Shown: positions 46,119 through 59,728, counted from the first letter of the stretch. The stretch: DNA of 64,000 nt from Lycium barbarum (GCF_019175385.1 NC_083344.1:59892782-59956781), one strand, 5' to 3'. The notes: generated by a model from the letters alone, not told the origin. Program-made: numbers and translations.

Positions 46119-46158
46119 CTTGTTTATCGGTGTGTTGTGCACCACACCTATAAACAAG
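46119..46158 (+). other. Element H leader hairpin with GTGCAC loop palindrome
   Basis: Arms CTTGTTTAT/ATAAACAAG (9 bp) and GGTGTG/CACACC (6 bp) are separated by one C-T mismatch. The 8-nt loop TTGTGCAC has the palindrome at 46137-46142. This is the cleanest copy. Confidence 0.85.
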
Positions 46159-46264
46159 AGGCTACAGGGCATTTAGGATATTACCCTTCTTTCTGTCTTA
46201 GATCGTGCGATAGAGCTGTGTTATCAGGATGATTCCTCCCTAACGAATTGTTACATTTGCAGTT

Positions 46265-49200
46265 ATGCCTCCAAAAAAGGCGACAGCGGCCCAAAAGGCC
46301 AAGGCAGCAACTGTGGGAGAGACTAGTCGGGCCCAGAGGGTTACCAGGGCCCATGCTCATATTTCTCCTGATATTTTGCCCCCGGCAGAGGGCTCTTCCA
46401 CACCGCCACACGTAGAGGAGATTGGAGCAGCAGCAGCTGCAGGTCGAGGGGCGGCTCCACCGCCAGCTCCCGAGATTCCAGTACCTAAGCCTCCAGCTCC
46501 ACGGCCAGGGACTGAGGATCAGACTATGAGAGAGGCAGTCCAGCTATTGACTAGACTTGTGGCAGGACAGGTTCAGGGGCACGGACTGGGAGGTGACCGG
46601 GCTTACAGGTGTGACAGTTCGAGAGCCCGTGAGTTCTTGACTTGTGGCCCTCCAGAGTTCTTCGGGACAAAGTCCGAGGAGGATCCCGAGGAGTTCATCA
46701 GGAAGATGCGGCGCACCTTACAGTTTATTAATGCTTCCGAGACAGAGTCAGTTGCATTGGCTTCGTACCGGTTGTATGATGTAGCGGCAAATTGGTACGA
46801 GTCATGGGAGTTATCCAGAGGCGACGGCGCTCCCCCAGCAGTTTGGGATGATTTTTCTCAGGCTTTTCTTAGCCACTTTCTGCCTCTGGAGTTACGGCGG
46901 GCCAAGGCTGACAAATTCTTATTGCTGAGGCAGAGGGGTCGCAGTGTTCGAGAGTATAGTATGGAGTTCGACTCATTGGCCCGATACGCACCTGCTGTGG
47001 TAGCTACTATGGCTGACAGGATGCACAGGTACATAATGGGGCTGGACCGTTATTTTGTCGACAGCTGTTTGGTATTGGCTGCTCAGCCCGGCATGGATAT
47101 TGCCCGGATTCAGGCCCACGCCCAGGGCATGGAGGACCGGCATAGGGAGCGTCACCCTGATAGGGGCCAGGAGCGGAGACAGCCCAAGAGGGCCAGATCA
47201 TCTGGGTATTCTGGAGATTTTCGGGGCAGGCAGCCTCAGCAGCCTCAGCAGCCGCAGCAGCCTAGCAGACATCCATCCCAGCCGGCACAGAGCGCACCTC
47301 CACAGCCTACAGGTCGCAGATTTGATAGCCCAGGTTATTGAGGAGCAGGTCAGAGCTCCAGGGCTTCAGGTTCGCGGATAGACAGGGGTTCTGGTCAGAC
47401 GAGGCCACCTAGGCCTCAGTGTTCTTACTGTGGCAGATACCATCCTGGGGAGTGCTACAGAGCCACCGGTGCATGTTTTTCTTGTGGACGCCAGGGCCAT
47501 TCTGTGAGAGATTGCCCGTATAAGGGTAGTTCGGGTGGTGCAGCGCAGCCTACCGGATCAGCCGCCGGGTCTTCATCTTCATCAGTGGCTATGCGCCCTA
47601 CGGGGCCAGGTACTTCAGCACCAGCGGGTCGCGGCAGAGGCCATGGTGGAGCTTCTGGTACTAGCGGTCCTTCGAACCGCATCTATGCTCTGTCCAGCCG
47701 CCAGGATCAGGAGGCATCGCCTAATGTCGTTACAGGTACATTATTGGTTTTCTCTCGGTCTGTGTATGCATTGATTGATCCAGGTTCGACTTTGTCATAT
47801 ATTTCGCCTCTGGTTGCTTGTAAAATTGGTATAACATCTGAACCTATAGAGCCGTTTGAGGTAGCCACACCGATTGGGGACTTTATTGTAGCAAAACAGG
47901 TATATAAGAACTGTTCTGTAATTGTATGTGGCCGTGACACTAAGGCAGATCTGGTGGAGTTAGATATGGTCGGGTTCGACGTTATTATGGGAATGGACTG
48001 GCTATCCTCCTGTTATGCTAATGTTGATTGCCAAAATAAGGTAGTTCGTTTCCAGTTTCCTGGGGAGCCAGTTACAGAATGGGCCGGTAATACAGCATCG
48101 CCGAAAGGTAAGATTATTTCATACCTTAAGGCAAAGAAAATGATCAGAAAGGGTTATTTTTATCATCTGGTTCGGGTACAAGACTTGACAGCAGAAACGC
48201 CGACTCTTCAGTCAGTTCCCGTGGTTAATGAATTTCCAGATGTGTTCCCAGAAGAGCTTCCAGGCCTTCCTCCAGAGCGGGAGATAGATTTTACTATTGA
48301 TTTGCTTCCAGATACTCAGCCGATATCTATTCCCCCGTACAGAATGGCACCGGCAGAATTGAAAGAACTGAAAGAGCAGTTGAAGGATCTGTTAGAAAAA
48401 GGTTTCATTAGACCCAGCACTTCGCCTTGGGGAGCCCCGGTATTATTTGTGCATAAGAAAGACAGGTCGTTGCGTATGTGTATTGATTATCGACAGCTGA
48501 ATAAGGTAACCATAAAGAATAAATACCCCCTCCCCAGAATTGACGATTTGTTTGATCAGTTGCAGGGCGCCAAGTATTTTTCGAAGATAGATCTTCGGTC
48601 TGGCTATCATCAGGTACGGGTACGGGAGGCCGATATTCCTAAGACAGCATTCCGGACCAGATATGGGCATTATGAATTCAGAGTTATGTCTTTTGGGCTG
48701 ACTAATGCTCCTGCGGTATTCATGGATTTAATGAATCGGGTATTCATGCCATTCTTGGATATGTTCGTAATTGTATTTATCGATGATATTCTGGTTTATT
48801 CTCGATCCGAGGCAGAGCACGCAGATCATCTGAGAGCAGTATTGGGGGTACTTCGGCGTCAGAAATTATATGCAAAATTTTCTAAATGTGAATTCTGGCT
48901 AGCTGCAGTGGCATTTCTGGGGCATATTATTGCAGCTGATGGTGTCCGGGTAGATTCACAGAAGATTGAGGCCGTGAAAAATTGGCCCAGACCCATGACG
49001 CCCACCAAGGTACGTAGTTTCCTGGGGTTAGCGAGCTATTACAGAAGATTTGTGGAAAGGTTTGCTTCGATTTCAGCGCCTTTGACAAGGCTAACTCAGA
49101 AGGGAGCCAAGTTCCAGTGGACTGATGCTTGTGAACGAAACTTCCAGTTGCTGAAAGAGAAGCTGACTACAGCCCCAGTTCTGACTCTTCCAGAGGGACC

Positions 49201-51177
49201 CGATGGATATGTTATTTATTGTGACGCTTCTGGCGTGGGATTGGGCTGTGTATTGATGCAGCACGGTAGAGTTATAGCTTATGCTTCTCGGCAATTGAAA
49301 AAGCATGAAAAGAATTATCCTACTCACGATCTGGAGCTTGCAGCGGTGATCCATGCCCTGAAGATATGGAGACATTATTTATATGGCGTTCATGTTGATA
49401 TCTATACAGATCATAAGAGTCTCCAATATATTTTCAGACAGAAAGAGCTTAATTTGCGGCAACGGAGGTGGCTGGAGCTCCTGAAAGACTATGATGTGGA
49501 TATTCTGTATCATGCGGGAAAGGCTAATGTTGTTGCAGATGCGCTTAGCCGGAAATCTATGGGCAGCTTGGTCGATTTACAGCTAGACAGGAGAGAGATA
49601 GTACGTGACATTCATCAGTTGGCTAACCTTGGGGTTCGTCTGGCCGATTCTGGAGGTACACGGATTTCTGTCCGAGGGGTTTCTGAATCATCTATTAAGG
49701 AAGATATCAAACGACATCAATATGAAAATCCTGTTTTGGCACAGTACAGAGACACAGCCTATGATAAGGAGAAGACTCCGTTCGAGTTCACTCCGGACGA
49801 GACTTTATTATTTAGGGGCAGGTTGTGTGTACCTGATATTGCAGGCCTTCGGCAGCAGGTTATGAGCGAGGCACATTATGCTCGCTATTCGGTCCATCCT
49901 GGGTCTACGAAGATGTACCATGATCTCCGATGCTTATACTGGTGGGATGGCATGAAACGGGACATCGCAGAGTTCGTCGCCCAGTGTCCCAATTGTCAGC
50001 AGGTCAAGATTGAACACCAGAAACCGGGTGGACTGTTGCAGGAAATGGAAATTCCGACTTGGAAGTGGGAGATCATTAATATGGACTTCATTACAGGGTT
50101 GCCTCGCACTCCACGGAAGTATGATTCCATCTGGGTTATTGTTGATAGGCTGACGAAATCAGCCCATTTTCTCCCCGTCAGGACTACTTATTCCGCCGAG
50201 GATTATGCCAGGCTTTATATTAAAGAAATAGTGAAGCTTCATGGAGTTCCTATATCTATTATCACTGACAGAGGTGCTCAGTTCACGGCGAACTTCTGGA
50301 GATCTTTTCAGGAAGGATTAGGGACTCAGCTGAGCCTGAGCACAACTTTCCATCCTCAGAGTGACGGACAGGCCGAGCGCACTATCCAGACGCTTGAAGA
50401 TATGTTGCGAGCCTGTGTTATTGATTTCAAAGGTAGCTGGGAGGATCACTTGCCCTTGATTGAATTTTCTTATAATAACAGCTACCATTCCAGCATCCAG
50501 ATGGCTCCGTACGAGGCTTTATATGGTAGGAAATGCAGGTCACCTATCGGCTGGTTTGATATTGGCGAGACAGAATTAATTGGCCCAGATATGATCCAGC
50601 AGGCCGTTGATAAGGTGAAACTTATTCGGGAACGACTATTGGCAGCCCAGAGTCGACAGAAATCATACGCTGACAAACGGCGTCGTCCTTTGGAATTCCA
50701 GGTTGGTGATTGGGTTTTCTGAAGGTATCGCCTATGAAAGGCGTAATGCGGTTCGGCAGAAAGGGTAAGCTTAGTCAGCGTTATATTGGGCCTTATCTGA
50801 TCATGCGGAAAATTGGGAATGTCGCCTATGAGTTAGACCTGCCATCTGATTTGGAAGCAGTACATCCGGTATTCCATGTGTCTATGCTCCGCAAATGCAT
50901 TGGTGATCCCTCCAGAATATTTCCTGCGGATGATATTCAGGTGACGGAGCAGTTATCTTATGAGGAGCAGCCCGTAGCTATTTTGGACCGCCAGGTAAGA
51001 AAGCTCCGGAACAAGGATGTAGCCTCTGTTAAGGTGCTGTGGCGGAATAATAATAGGGAGGAAATGACCTGGGAAGCCGAAGAGGAGATGAAGAAGAAAT
51101 ATCCTCATTTGTTCCCAGAACCCTCAGGTAATTCCGAACCTTTGCTTAATTCAATTTCGATAATGAATGTGTACTAA
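46265..51177 (+). pseudogene. gag-pol: Element H gag-pol polyprotein, one stop and one frameshift
   Basis: The same polyprotein as in C, with all domains recognisable: gag capsid region, CCHC knuckle (about 47469-47512), retropepsin [12 protein letters not shown] (about 47770-47805), RT with YRQLNKV and FIDDIL (about 48778-48795), RNase H (YCDAS at about 49218, TDHKSL at about 49408), integrase H-x6-H...CPNC, DD35E core (MDF about 50083, TDRG about 50266, QAERT about 50371), GPY/F module and chromodomain-like end. TGA at 47339-47341 stops gag just before the zinc knuckle. A 1-nt loss at about 50721, after GDWVF, shifts the frame, and the rest (to 51177) reads in the next frame. Both defects are single events. 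Confidence 0.95.
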
Positions 51178-51237
51178 TTGTGCTGTCTATAAACAGAAAC
51201 TCCCCCAAAACCATTTCAAACCCTATAAGATCAATCT

Positions 51238-51273
51238 AACATTCGAGGACGAATGTTCTAAAGGGGGGGAGGA
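51238..51273 (+). other. Element H inverted repeat and polypurine tract
   Basis: AACATTCGAGGACGAATGTT (51238-51257), identical to the copy in D, then CTAAAGGGGGGGAGGA abutting the LTR at 51274. Confidence 0.92.
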
Positions 51274-51863
51274 TGTTATGTCCCGTATTTTTGCGCATTT
51301 GGAAAAATTAGAAATAATCTTGACTTGTATGAAATAAATTCATCATTGGTTACATTTAACACAAGAGTTGTGCATGAAAGAATATTTTTGTGGAAGTGTG
51401 GAATAACGCTAAGGGAAAAATTGGAATTTCGGAAATTAGTTTCGGGAATTACAAATAGGGCCATAATTAATTGGGCTAGAAAGAGCAAAAAAAAAAGAAA
51501 ATTAAGGCCCAATTGGAGGGGGTGGCCGGCCCCCTTTATGGGTCAAGGCCCATGAGTGGGTTTTTAATTGAAAGGCTTAAAAAAAGAGATGACTAAGTCA
51601 TCTTCAACTTGTAGAGAAAAACAAAATCAAGAAGCTAAAGACCACCCCATTTTCGGTTACAAGAAAGAAAAGAAATAAATTTTTCTTGCCATCAACCTTT
51701 GATCCAAAAGTTATTGTTTTGTGATATTTTCACTAATTCTAGTACCCTTTACAACTTGGTGTAGCTAATTTGGAAGGTAGGGAGCTTGTTTCCTCAAATT
51801 AACAAGTGGGTTTAGTGAAAAAGCTTGGAAGAACAAAGGTAAGATCTTGCTCCTTTTACTTTG

Positions 51864-51932
<69 letters not shown>

Positions 51933-54225
51933 GTAGCATGTAGGAATAAGTAGAAATTATGAAAAATATGAAGGTTTGCAAAGTGGGTATATATGGGTGC
52001 ATTTGGCCGTGTGGTATGGAGATAAGAATGGCAATGAATTAATTTTGTTTAATATGTTAGTTGTGTTGTGATGATCTCTTGTGATGTAAATGAAGTTAGA
52101 ATGATATAAGTTTGTATTGAATTGGAATGTAGAAACTTATGTCGTTTTAGTATGATTTTCCGACATTAAGGAAATGAAGTTGTTTGGCTGTGAATTATGA
52201 TGATCATTGATGAAATTGGAAGTTGGAAACTTGTTATGAAATTGTATGCCAAAGATTTGATGTTTACCATAAATTATGACTTTGGCGGAAAGTTGTATAT
52301 TATGTATATCAAGTGTATAACTTAAGGAAAATGATATGAAATGTCTCAAAATCTATATTGTGATGATCTTGAGTGATAATGGTTGTGAAATCATTGATAT
52401 TAGTGAAGGTTTGGATAAGAATGAAGGTTATGCCAACTTGTGAGAAAAATGACTAGTTGAAGGATATTTGTGTTGTTGATGTTCTTTGTTGATGTTAATG
52501 TTGTCGTTTGGGTTGTTGTTGATGATTTCTAGCCGAGTTGAATTCTCGGGGTACTATATGTATAGGGGAAGTGCTGCCGAAATTTCGGTAGACAAATATG
52601 CTTTAAGTTGGAATAATGGTATTCATAACTCACGATTGGTAAACTTGACCAATTGCAGTTTTTCGACGAAACGGGAAGTGAGTTTGGAAAGACTTAAGGA
52701 GCGTGAAAGGTATGTAAAGCTACCCCGATCCTTCTTTTGGCATGTCTAAGTGTTTTATGAGCGGATTCGGGCCTCAAAAGACCTTCTTGGCCATCGGAAT
52801 CCGCAAGAGAAAATCTCAGTTTTTGCTTCAGTAGAATTGAACCATTTTGATATGCTTTTCCTGAAATTATGCAAACTTTCCCTAAACTCCTTGGAAAGCT
52901 ATAGAATGTCCGTAGAACCTTTATAGGTGACCCCATAAGCTTAAAAGGCGTAATTTGAGCCCACCGCCTTGCTTGTTCGGAGGTGGGCCCGCTATTCCCG
53001 GTTTTGCCCTTAATGTACTAAAGTCCCCTTTTTGAACGATTTTTGAAAGAAATGTTTCGACTACCCTTTTAATTACTTAACTAATATGGTTTTAAATATT
53101 CCATTAAGTCTGATAAATTGTTTTGATACTCGAAACTCATTTACTATGATTCCTTCCGACTTCATCGGATCGGTTTGTCTTTGATATGCCTCATCGAGTC
53201 TATGGAAACATTTATGATATTTTACTTGCATTAGTCTCTCACTACTCCATTCGTGGATGCCCCAATGTTTCCCACACTGAGCCCGGGCCAGGATATGTTG
53301 CCAAGCGTAATCCCCCTGCATTGTTCGCCGTGCCTCGATGTGAGGGGGCAGGTATATGCGTACATGGGTTTGTGGAGTATGCTGTGCCATGTACGTTTAT
53401 TCTGATATGATTTACTATGGCCATCTGATATGACATATTATGTTACGGGGTTATGCCCCTATTCTGATTCTGCTGTGTTGTGGCACCAGCGTCGGGAAGG
53501 TGGCCACGTTCTGTCTGCCGAGTCCCTTGGCAGGGGCCGGATTTGATATGACATATGTTCTGTACACACTCTGCATGTTTTGGAAATATGTATCTGATAC
53601 TTTGGATTTTCCGTTTACTGTCTGTATGTTCTGCACCAGTTATGATTTTGTTTCTGCAACTCAGGATTTACATATTCAGTACATATTTCGTACTGACCCC
53701 CTTTCTTCGGGGGCTGCGTTTTCATGCCGCACAGGTACCGACGACAGGTTTACTGATCCGTCTGCTTAGGATCTCATTCTACTATTCTTGGAGCGCTCTT
53801 TTATTCAGAGCCATCTTTTAGTATAGTCTGTCACTTCTATATATGTATATTCTCGTTCATGGGTACGGCGGGGCCTTGTCCCGTCATAGGATTCTGTCGG
53901 TTTGTTAGAGGTCTGTGGACATGTTGTGGGTTGGGATCTTTCCGCACAGTTGGGTGCTTATGTTGTGTTTGGGTGATCCCATTCGCCGCGGCGGCCGGTC
54001 CGCATATATTTAAATGTTGCGTTGTTGGCCCTGTGTGGTCTTTGTTGGTATTTTCTGCGTGCAGGATATATGGGATAGTCCGTAAAACAAAGGAAACTCT
54101 ACCGAAATTTTTCTAAAAATTAGCTAAATTTGAAATAAAGCCTTGTCGGCTTCTGCCATATACTAGAATGCGTTTGAGTGCCCAGATCGGGCACTAGTCA
54201 TGGCCTACGGGGTTGGGTCGTGACA
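51274..54225 (+). mobile_element. Element H: 3' LTR
   Basis: 2952 bp, starting TGTTATGTCCCG. Most differences from the 5' copy are single substitutions spread over the length, more in the last third. The hairpin block is at 53665-53734. Confidence 0.95.
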
Positions 54226-54230
54226 CTGCT

Positions 54231-56039
54231 CCTCCGCCAGGGGCGGAGGATAAGGCCATGAGAGATGCAGTTCAGCTGCTGACCAGATTAGTAGCAGGGC
54301 GGGCTCGCAGGCACGCACTAGGAGTTGACCATGCGGATAGATCTGATAGTTTGAGGGCTCGTGACTTCTTAAGTTATAATCCTTCAGAGTTTTTCGGGTC
54401 AAATCCCGAGGATGATCCGTAGTAGTTTATTTGGCAGATGCAGCGTACATTGAGGATAACCAAGGCTTCTGAGACCGAGTCTGTTGAGTTGGCTTCGTAT
54501 TGGCTGCGTGATGTAGCTGTTAATTGGTATGAGTCGTGGGAGTTATCCAGGGGCGAGGGTGCTCCTCCAGCAGTATGGGATGAGTTTGTGGAGGCCTTCC
54601 TTGGCCACTTCCTGCCTCCAGAGATGAGGCGAGCCCGATTTGATAGATTCTTACATTTGAGGCAGAGTGGCAGGAGTGTTCGAGAGTACAGTCTTGAGTT
54701 TGATTCGTTGGCTAGGTATTGGCCTACTATTGTAGCTGATATGGCTGATAGAGTGCATCGTTATGTGATGGGGCTGGACCGTTATTTGATTGATGGTTGT
54801 ATGGCAGTGGCTCTTCAGCCAGGTATGGATATTGCTCGGGTACAGGCATATGCACAGGGGGTAGAGGATCGACACAGAGGACGTTAGCCAGTTAGAGATT
54901 ACGATAGAGGCCAGCATAAGAGGGCTAGATCAGCTGGTCATCCTGGTGAGTTTCGAGGCAGGCAACCTCAGCAGTATATTAGATATTTTTCCCAGCCAAC
55001 ACGGAGTGCACCCCCACAGTTTACAGGTAGGAGATTTGACAGCACAGGATATTTAGCAGCCGGTCAGAGCTCCAAGGATTCAGGTTCAAAGATGAACAGG
55101 GGTTCGAGTCAGTGGAGGCCACTTTTGCCTCGGTGTTTTCGGTGTGGTAGGCTCCATTCTGGAGAATGCCGTCTTACTGGTGCTTGTTTTTCTTGCAGCC
55201 ATCAAGGCCATGTTATGAGAGAGTGTCCGTATGGGGGTGGTCCGAGTGGAGTGGCTCAGCCTACTGGGTCGATTGCTGGTTCATCTTCTTCTATAGCTAT
55301 GTGCCCTATGGGGCAGGGTATTCAGACACCAGAAGGCCGCGGCAGAGGTCGTGGCGGAGCTTCCAGTTCAAGCGGTCCTTCGAACTTCATATATGCTTGG
55401 CTAGTAGACAGGATCAGGAGGCGTCACCGAATGTGGTTACAGGTATATTATCGATTTTCTCTCGGGACGTATATGCATTGATAAATCCAGGCTCCACCTT
55501 ATCATATATATCTCCCTTTGTTGTTGGTAGAATTGGAATAGAACCTGAGTTGATAGAACCATTTGAGGTAGCTACACCAGTAGGAGATTCTGTTATAGCA
55601 AAGCAAGTATATAGAAATTGTTCGGTGATTATATATAGTCATTATACCGTGGCAAATCTGATAGAGTTAGATATGACGGAGTTTGATGTTATTATGGGTA
55701 TGGATTGGTTAGCTTCTTGTTATGCTAACGTTGATTGTAGAGAAAAGATAGTCTGATTTCAGTTCCCAGGGGAGCCGATTATAGAGTGGATGGGGAATAC
55801 AGCATCGCCGAGGGGTAAGTTTCTTTCATACCTCGAGGCAAGGAAGATGGTTAGAAAGGGTTATATTTATCATCTGGTTCGTGTGCATGACTTGAAAGCA
55901 GAGGTACCGACTCTTCAGTCAGTCCCCATAGTTAATGAATTTCCAGATGTATTTCCAGACGAACTTCCAGGTCTTCCTCCTGAGCGGGTTATAGAGTTTA
56001 CTATAGATGTATTGCCAGATACTCAGCCCATATCTATTC
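54231..56039 (+). pseudogene. Element G gag, zinc knuckle, protease (decayed)
   Basis: This continues the gag of G after H. Stops interrupt the original frame: a double TAG at 54420-54425, TAG at 54885-54887 and TGA at 55754-55756. One base is lost near 55397, between the zinc knuckle (CFSCSHQGHVMREC) and the protease. The protease active-site motif reads [12 protein letters not shown]: the catalytic Asp codon is AAT (55484-55486), Asn, so even a translated copy would be dead. Several stops fit C-to-T decay (CGA to TGA, CAG to TAG). The frame ends at QPISI, where LTR I begins, before the RT. Confidence 0.93.
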
Positions 56040-57269
56040 TGTTATACCCCGTATTTTTATACATCGAGTTATTCGCAAAAAAAATCGACGCGAGTTAAAG
56101 ACGGAACCCTTCTCGGACACGAAATAAAAACCCTTATTTTTAATTTCTAAATTGAAACTAATTGTTATAAATTTTATTTATTATAAAAATATTATTATTG
56201 GAGATTAGAAATTAATTAATTGTGATTAGATTATTAAGTGAGGATTAGGGATTATTTTAATATTAAATTAATGTTAACTAAGTGATAGTGGTCGTGTGGA
56301 CCCCACCCATGGCATGGCCACATTTGATTGGCTCTATCCTTGAGTGGGACACTTGTCACTCTTAGGGGCTGCATATATAATGTAAAATTGATGACTAAGA
56401 GCTCATTTCTTATCTTTAACATTTCAAGAAATATAGAGATAGAGAGAGGTGAAGCTTCGGCCATGGCTGACCATGGAAGGTCTCAAGTTTTGTGATCAGA
56501 AAATTAATATTACAAGGTAATTCAACCCTTTAGAGGGTCCATAGCAACGTGGGATTGATCCTAGGGGTAGCAAGATTGAATTAATTGAATTCATTAAATT
56601 CAGCAAATTATGGAGCCAATTTGTTAAGGTAAGAGTTGATCATTTTCTATATGTTTTAGGATGAATTTGGACGTGTTGTGAATTTGTAAATGTGAATTGG
56701 ATGTATGAAATTATGTATGTTGGTGTTGGAATGTTGTTGAAGCCGTAGGGGCTATTTTATTTGAAATTGGTGAACTGATTTAAATTAATATTTTGGTTGT
56801 TGTTGTCATGGATTATGTGATGAGACTGAAGGAATTAAATGGTTAAAGTTGAAGTTGTAATTGTTTTGTGGGCTGTTGTAGGAGTTAATATGATGTTAAT
56901 GTAATTTTCTTGCACATAAGAAGGTGATGTTGTTAACGTGTGGTTGCTGGTATAGTTCATGAACTTGGATGGAAAGAATGTATTAAGTAATGCATAATGA
57001 ACGTGGATGGTTCGTTTGGCATGTTTGTAGGTATTCGTGAGATTATCGGGCATCTCTTTACGTTGTTAGTTGGGGGCTGTTTTGATATGTTGTTGTTGAT
57101 CTTGTTGAGCTTGGAAGATTAATGATAGTTAAGATTATACATTGTGTTGTATGTTGGTTGGGCTGTTATAGGGTTGTTTAGATAAAAACGTTAAGGCTAC
57201 AGATTATTAGTGATAACTTGAAGATGTAGTAGTCGTATGTGGATTGTTATCGAATGTTGTGAATGTGGG
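56040..57269 (+). mobile_element. Element I: 5' or solo LTR, first part
   Basis: It starts TGTTATACCCCGTATTTTTATAC, close to G, but diverges soon after. It enters the pol gene of G without a preceding PPT, so it is a separate insertion; flank TATTC (56035-56039) should be its TSD. It has a TATA box at 56374-56380 and donor-like AAG/GTAAGA near 56630. Solo LTR J interrupts it at GTGGG. Confidence 0.85.
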
Positions 57270-57715
57270 TGTCACGACCCGACTAGGGGCCGCGACGAGC
57301 ACTCGGTGACCATCCCATCCGGGCACCCCTTGACATACTTTTATACTTACATCTAGGTGAGCCACATAATTTAACATACATTTCTATTCATTATTCACAC
57401 TAGTCCCATTGGGCGACATTACCTTTACATCAAAATCGGCATTTATGCCACATCAACGTACATGAGCTGACAAGGCCATCAAAATGATATACAAAATATT
57501 GGCCGACAGGACCGAACATATCTACCCATATACACGTGACTACGAGCCTCTAAGGAGAGTATAACATATCACATGAGCGGGACAGGACCCCGCTGTGCCC
57601 ATAAATATGTACACAAAAGAATCTATACCAAAAGTTGTGGCTCCGGATGAGATGGAGCTCCGCAATGTAGTCCCTGAGTAATGAAGCTATGGATCGAGTC
57701 TATCTCCCTGGCCAC

Positions 57716-57783
57716 CTGCGGGCATGACGCAGTGTCCACAAACAAAAGGACGTCAGTACGAAGAATGTACTGAGTATGTAAAG
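57716..57783 (-). other. Conserved two-hairpin block, J variant
   Basis: The second stem reads CGTCC/GGACG instead of the CCCCC/GGGGG of B, C, F and H, with the loop changed too. Pairing is kept although four bases differ. K has the same variant at 62504-62571. Confidence 0.8.
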
Positions 57784-59281
57784 AATAATCAATATCAATG
57801 TAGAAGCATAACGAATAACATGAGAAATAGCACAAGCTGGGAGATAATAGTATCATCATCGTCATAGGAACTCACTTGCCTTTCATAGGAACTTTTCATT
57901 CTAATGCGTATTTGCGTTCGTACATCAATATCTGTATCCATCTTAGTACTCGTATCATATACAAATCATATCATTTACATAGTCATATCATATACACATC
58001 GTTCACATAACATGCCCGACCTCGAGGGTTCGGTGTTTCACGTACCCGACCATAGATAGGCTCGGTGGTAATACATACCTGGCCAACCAAGGCTCAGTGT
58101 TACACATACCTTGCCCTACCAAGGCTCAGTGTTGTCCATACCCAACTGTAGTGGTGTGCGCGCGTTACGTAATCATATACATACAATATACATACTCATA
58201 TACATATATTCTACCCGGCCTCATAAGCTCGGGGTCTTATTATAGCCCTTCATAGGCACACATACATATAATAGCTCACGAACAACTTTAGCATCGTTTC
58301 ATTCTCATCATCATTATTATCATTATCATTATCGTTAGGTCCACCTTATGGGCGTACTCGTCATGCGAGGATCTTAGTACAATCGTAGCATATCTAGCAT
58401 CGTGAGCTTACTGGCTCGGAAGATCAATCATTTGAAGAATTCGTACTTATAGAAGATTTAGACGTTTTTCCAAAGAATCATATCTTATGAAAGAAGGGTT
58501 AGCCTTACATACCATTTCGTTCGACTATATAGCACTTGCACGTTCTCTTTCAATACTTGCGTTTATACCTTCATTAAGGTCATACTATCGTTAGAATCGA
58601 CAACTAGCATAAATGGCTAAAGCTAGGAAAAAAATCGGACAACATTTCCTTTATTAATACAATATTCCTCCATATCGTAATTCAACTCCCAAACGTCAAC
58701 AATTCATTTACAATATCATAACAATAGCCTTTAGTCATCTACATTATCCATATTCTCAATTCACTTCCCATTTTCCGTATTCGAGACCATAACACACGAT
58801 TTCGTCCATTCACGTACAATGCCTATTTCATGATCTTAACGTCATTTATAACCCATTTAGGTCACAACACAACAACAATCATGATTCAATTCAAACTATT
58901 TCTCAAAACGTCACTATTCATCTATCATGACCCATTTTGCTATACTCTTCTAAAATCCAAGCATTTTAACTTCCAAAGACCTTAAACAACATATAAATAC
59001 CATAAATCTTACCTTAGATGTTGTAGGAACAAGCCTTAGTCGAAATACTCCTCTTGAGCAAAAACCCTAGTTTTCCTCCATTTGGATTTCTTGACTTGAA
59101 TGATCTTTAATGGGTTGGTTTACACTAGATTCACTTGTTTTATGTTGTTGATGGCTTAAAATCCTTGGAAACTTGTGTAATAAATGTAGAGAGATGTTTT
59201 AGAGAGAAAGGATGAAATGTGGAAATGATTTCATGAACTTGGTCACTTATTTAATAACCCATCACAGATCTGTCGAGGTCC

Positions 59282-59515
59282 ATTATACGGTATGTATAAT
59301 CATTATACGGTCCGTATAATTACAGTAAAACGTGCCTTTCCTTCACCCTTCACCGTGACCATTATACCGTCCATTATACGGGTCGTATAAATTTATACGG
59401 TCCGTATAACTGACCGTCAAATTCCACCAGTAAGCACCCCTTTCTGTGATGGTTCTACGGTCCATTATACGGTCCGTAAAACATTATACGGTCTGTATAA
59501 TGAGCCGTATAACCC
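59282..59515. repeat. Palindrome cluster (TTATACGGTCCGTATAA) in U3 of J
   Basis: Full or near-full palindromes are at 59283-59299, 59302-59320 (ATTATACGGTCCGTATAAT, perfect), 59373-59390, 59393-59409, 59465-59480 and 59484-59502, with further half sites. They lie about 200-440 bp from the LTR start, upstream of the presumed transcription start. Confidence 0.9.
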
Positions 59516-59728
59516 ACCAGTCCACTGAACTTGCTCTCGTCACTTTGTTTGGTCTCCAATCCTCATGGAACCTTCTTAACACTTGGTTAACACTTCATTA
59601 ACAATCTAAGGGACATTATAACTCTTTCCTAAAATGTCCTTAAGTAGCCATTAACTCGTTGCTCGTATTTCTTCACTAGTTCATTCACTTGCGTGTTAGC
59701 GGAAGATTTTCCGAGGTGTAACAGTGGG

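Larger units (their letters stand above)
43105..54225 (+). mobile_element. Element H: near-complete chromovirus LTR retrotransposon
   Basis: 11.1 kb with LTRs of 2957 and 2952 bp, PBS, PPT and gag-pol. The 5-bp flanks are CAGCT (43100-43104) and CTGCT (54226-54230), a duplication with one changed base; joining the flanks restores the gag of G. About 40 substitutions separate the LTRs by eye (near 1.3%). One stop and one frameshift disable the polyprotein. Confidence 0.93.
57270..59723 (-). mobile_element. Element J: solo LTR, minus strand
   Basis: A 2454-bp LTR; on the minus strand it starts TGTTACACCTCGG at 59723 and ends GTCGGGTCGTGACA at 57270. The perfect duplication GTGGG is at 57265-57269 and 59724-59728. 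No PBS or PPT is present, so it is a recombination product. It belongs with K. It has the hairpin block with CGTCC/GGACG stem (57716-57783) and the palindrome cluster in U3. Confidence 0.94.

Noticed and set aside
56040..57269. LTR I as the 3' LTR of G
   Set aside because: No polypurine tract or inverted repeat precedes it, it begins inside the pol gene before the RT, and it is clearly diverged from the 5' LTR of G.
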